NCBI RefSeq assembly: GCF_003991585.1
Contig: NZ_PQSP01000002.1
Span: 628,043 to 692,042, forward strand
Length of the DNA: 64,000 nt
Direction of reading: 5' to 3'
Origin: Saezia sanguinis
GTDB taxonomy: Bacteria > Pseudomonadota > Gammaproteobacteria > Burkholderiales > Burkholderiaceae_C
The notes beneath the pieces were generated by a model that was not told where the DNA came from, searched no databases, and saw nothing but the letters and a program-made list of their open reading frames with translations. The position numbers and the translations under genes are program-made. Of this stretch, positions 63,043 to 64,000 are shown one piece after another; positions within the stretch are counted from its first letter, which is position 1; every line of letters starts with the position of its first letter.

Positions 63043-64000
63043 ATGAATAGAAACTACCGTATCGTATGGAATGAAAGCACGCAAAGCTGGGTGGCCGCAT
63101 CAGAGTTAAGCAAAAGCCATTCACGTACATCAAGGTCCTCTTTGGGCAAGGGGGTCTTATCTGTGGTGTTAGGTTCGGTGTTGCTCGCAGGTATCTCTCC
63201 TGTAGCAATGGCGTATACGGCAAATGTCGCTGCAGGGCAAACAGTCACTGGAGAAACCATCGATAGCATCAAGCAGGATGTTTATGGAACAGCTAACAAT
63301 AGTACCATCACAACAGGTGGGAGACAGGACATTTATTCAGGTGGGGAAGCCAACGATACCACTATCGAGAGTGGCGGATATCAGTACGTTAGTGCAGATG
63401 GGATAGCTAACAATACCATTCTCTATGGCGAAGGTCTGTCTGGAAATCAGTTTGTGTATGAAGGCGGAGTAGCCAACGGTACCACCATGAATGGAGGATC
63501 TCAGGTCGTTTGGGGAACAGCCAACAATACCATCATCAATGCCACTATCAATGGCGGGGTCCAGGAAGTTTACTTAGGAGGAGTCAGCAAAGATACAACC
63601 GTTGAAGATGGCGGATTGGTACGTATTCATAGTGGCGCTCAGTTACAAGGCACAACACAGCTTAACGCATCAGGAGACATTGATGCAGTAGATGGTGTGA
63701 TTGATAACCAGGGCACCTTGGTCTTTAACCAGAACTTTGATAAAACCCTGGATGCACAGATCACAGGTACAGGCTCGGTCGTCAAAGATGGCAGCAATAT
63801 CCTTACATTGAACGCATCAAATACCTATACCGGTCCAACCGAAGTGCGGGGCGGCACCTTGCTGGTGGGCAGCACAGCAGAGAGCAGCAGTGCCCAGATA
63901 GCAGGTAACGTGGATGTTCAAAACGGCGCCACGCTGGCCGGACATGGCCGTATTTTAGGCACAGCCACCATCAACAATGGCGGCACCCTGTCTCCGGGCA
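63043..64000 (+). CDS. Autotransporter adhesin, ESPR and AIDA-like repeats, 5' part
   Basis: The ATG at 63043 follows AGGAG, and the frame stays open for 319 codons to the window edge. The N terminus is the extended signal peptide region of large type V secreted proteins (NRNYRIVWNESTQSWVAASEL), then a hydrophobic core and a cleavage site after PVAMA. The passenger shows imperfect repeats of about 20-25 residues with GG-x-A-N-x-T-x-x-x-GG spacing, as in AIDA-type adhesins, followed by a PATR-type block (LTLNASNTYTGPTEVRGGTLLVG) and GATLAGHGRILGTATINNGGTLSPG. It would be exported and displayed on the cell surface. The rest of the passenger and the barrel lie outside the window. Confidence 0.92.
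   Translation, partial: MNRNYRIVWNESTQSWVAASELSKSHSRTSRSSLGKGVLSVVLGSVLLAGISPVAMAYTANVAAGQTVTGETIDSIKQDVYGTANNSTITTGGRQDIYSGGEANDTTIESGGYQYVSADGIANNTILYGEGLSGNQFVYEGGVANGTTMNGGSQVVWGTANNTIINATINGGVQEVYLGGVSKDTTVEDGGLVRIHSGAQLQGTTQLNASGDIDAVDGVIDNQGTLVFNQNFDKTLDAQITGTGSVVKDGSNILTLNASNTYTGPTEVRGGTLLVGSTAESSSAQIAGNVDVQNGATLAGHGRILGTATINNGGTLSPG

Overview
This window looks like chromosome from a betaproteobacterium of the order Burkholderiales, most likely family Alcaligenaceae (an Advenella-like genus is possible; this is inference). The signs are moderate GC, a Burkholderiales-type OmpC-like porin, periplasmic branched-chain-type ABC binding proteins with twin-arginine signals, single housekeeping genes (argF, argG, murB, prfB, pepN, fbp) scattered among small conserved hypotheticals, and a PfeA/BfeA-type enterobactin receptor.

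Region 1 (1-7030) is a 2-aminoethylphosphonate (2-AEP) use locus. It holds the 3' end of a periplasmic binding protein (phnS), an ATPase (phnT), a double-length permease, the transaminase phnW, an extra HAD-IB hydrolase, phosphonatase phnX and a PsiE-family membrane protein. Together they import 2-AEP and turn it into phosphonoacetaldehyde, then acetaldehyde and phosphate. Region 2 (7120-10700) is an iron-piracy pair on the minus strand: an enterobactin-type TonB-dependent receptor and an exported esterase. Two Fur-box-like sequences and a perfect 15-bp dyad lie upstream. Region 3 (10930-14811) has a YjdM/PhnA-type zinc-ribbon protein, two unrecognised proteins, a small GNAT protein and a DUF2071 protein.

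Region 4 (14989-29250) is the most interesting part. A GntR/HutC regulator is divergent from a tightly packed operon: an isochorismatase-fold amidase, two PuuE/cyclic-imidase-like proteins, LeuC- and LeuD-like hydratase subunits, a fumarate-reductase-like flavoprotein, a complete branched-chain-type ABC importer, and an isocitrate-lyase-superfamily C-C lyase carrying KRCGH. A terminator and a porin follow. Read in order, these enzymes could import a cyclic imide or a related ring, open it, de-amidate it, desaturate it, hydrate it and split it. I know of no described pathway with this set, and the substrate is unknown.

Region 5 (29387-61066) is mostly core genome. It includes pirin, a tandem pair of DUF4139/MuiA-like exported proteins, thiM, a YigZ-family protein, an orphan Tat-exported OpgD, rdgC, a luciferase-like flavoprotein, a pseudouridine synthase, a rhodanese, an EamA exporter, an SDR, a SlyD-like PPIase, RoxA, argF, argG, an AbrB-family membrane protein, murB, yajQ, a RidA protein, plsY, ybaK, a GNAT, prfB with the classical +1 programmed frameshift, pepN and fbp.

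Region 6 (61151-64000) begins with tRNA-Thr(CGT) and then changes character. There is a decayed DUF4020-like gene with an in-frame stop, a very AT-rich stretch of about 600 bases with an orphan terminator, and the start of a large autotransporter adhesin (ESPR, AIDA-like repeats) that runs off the window. This looks like the edge of an acquired island at a tRNA gene, although no integrase is visible.
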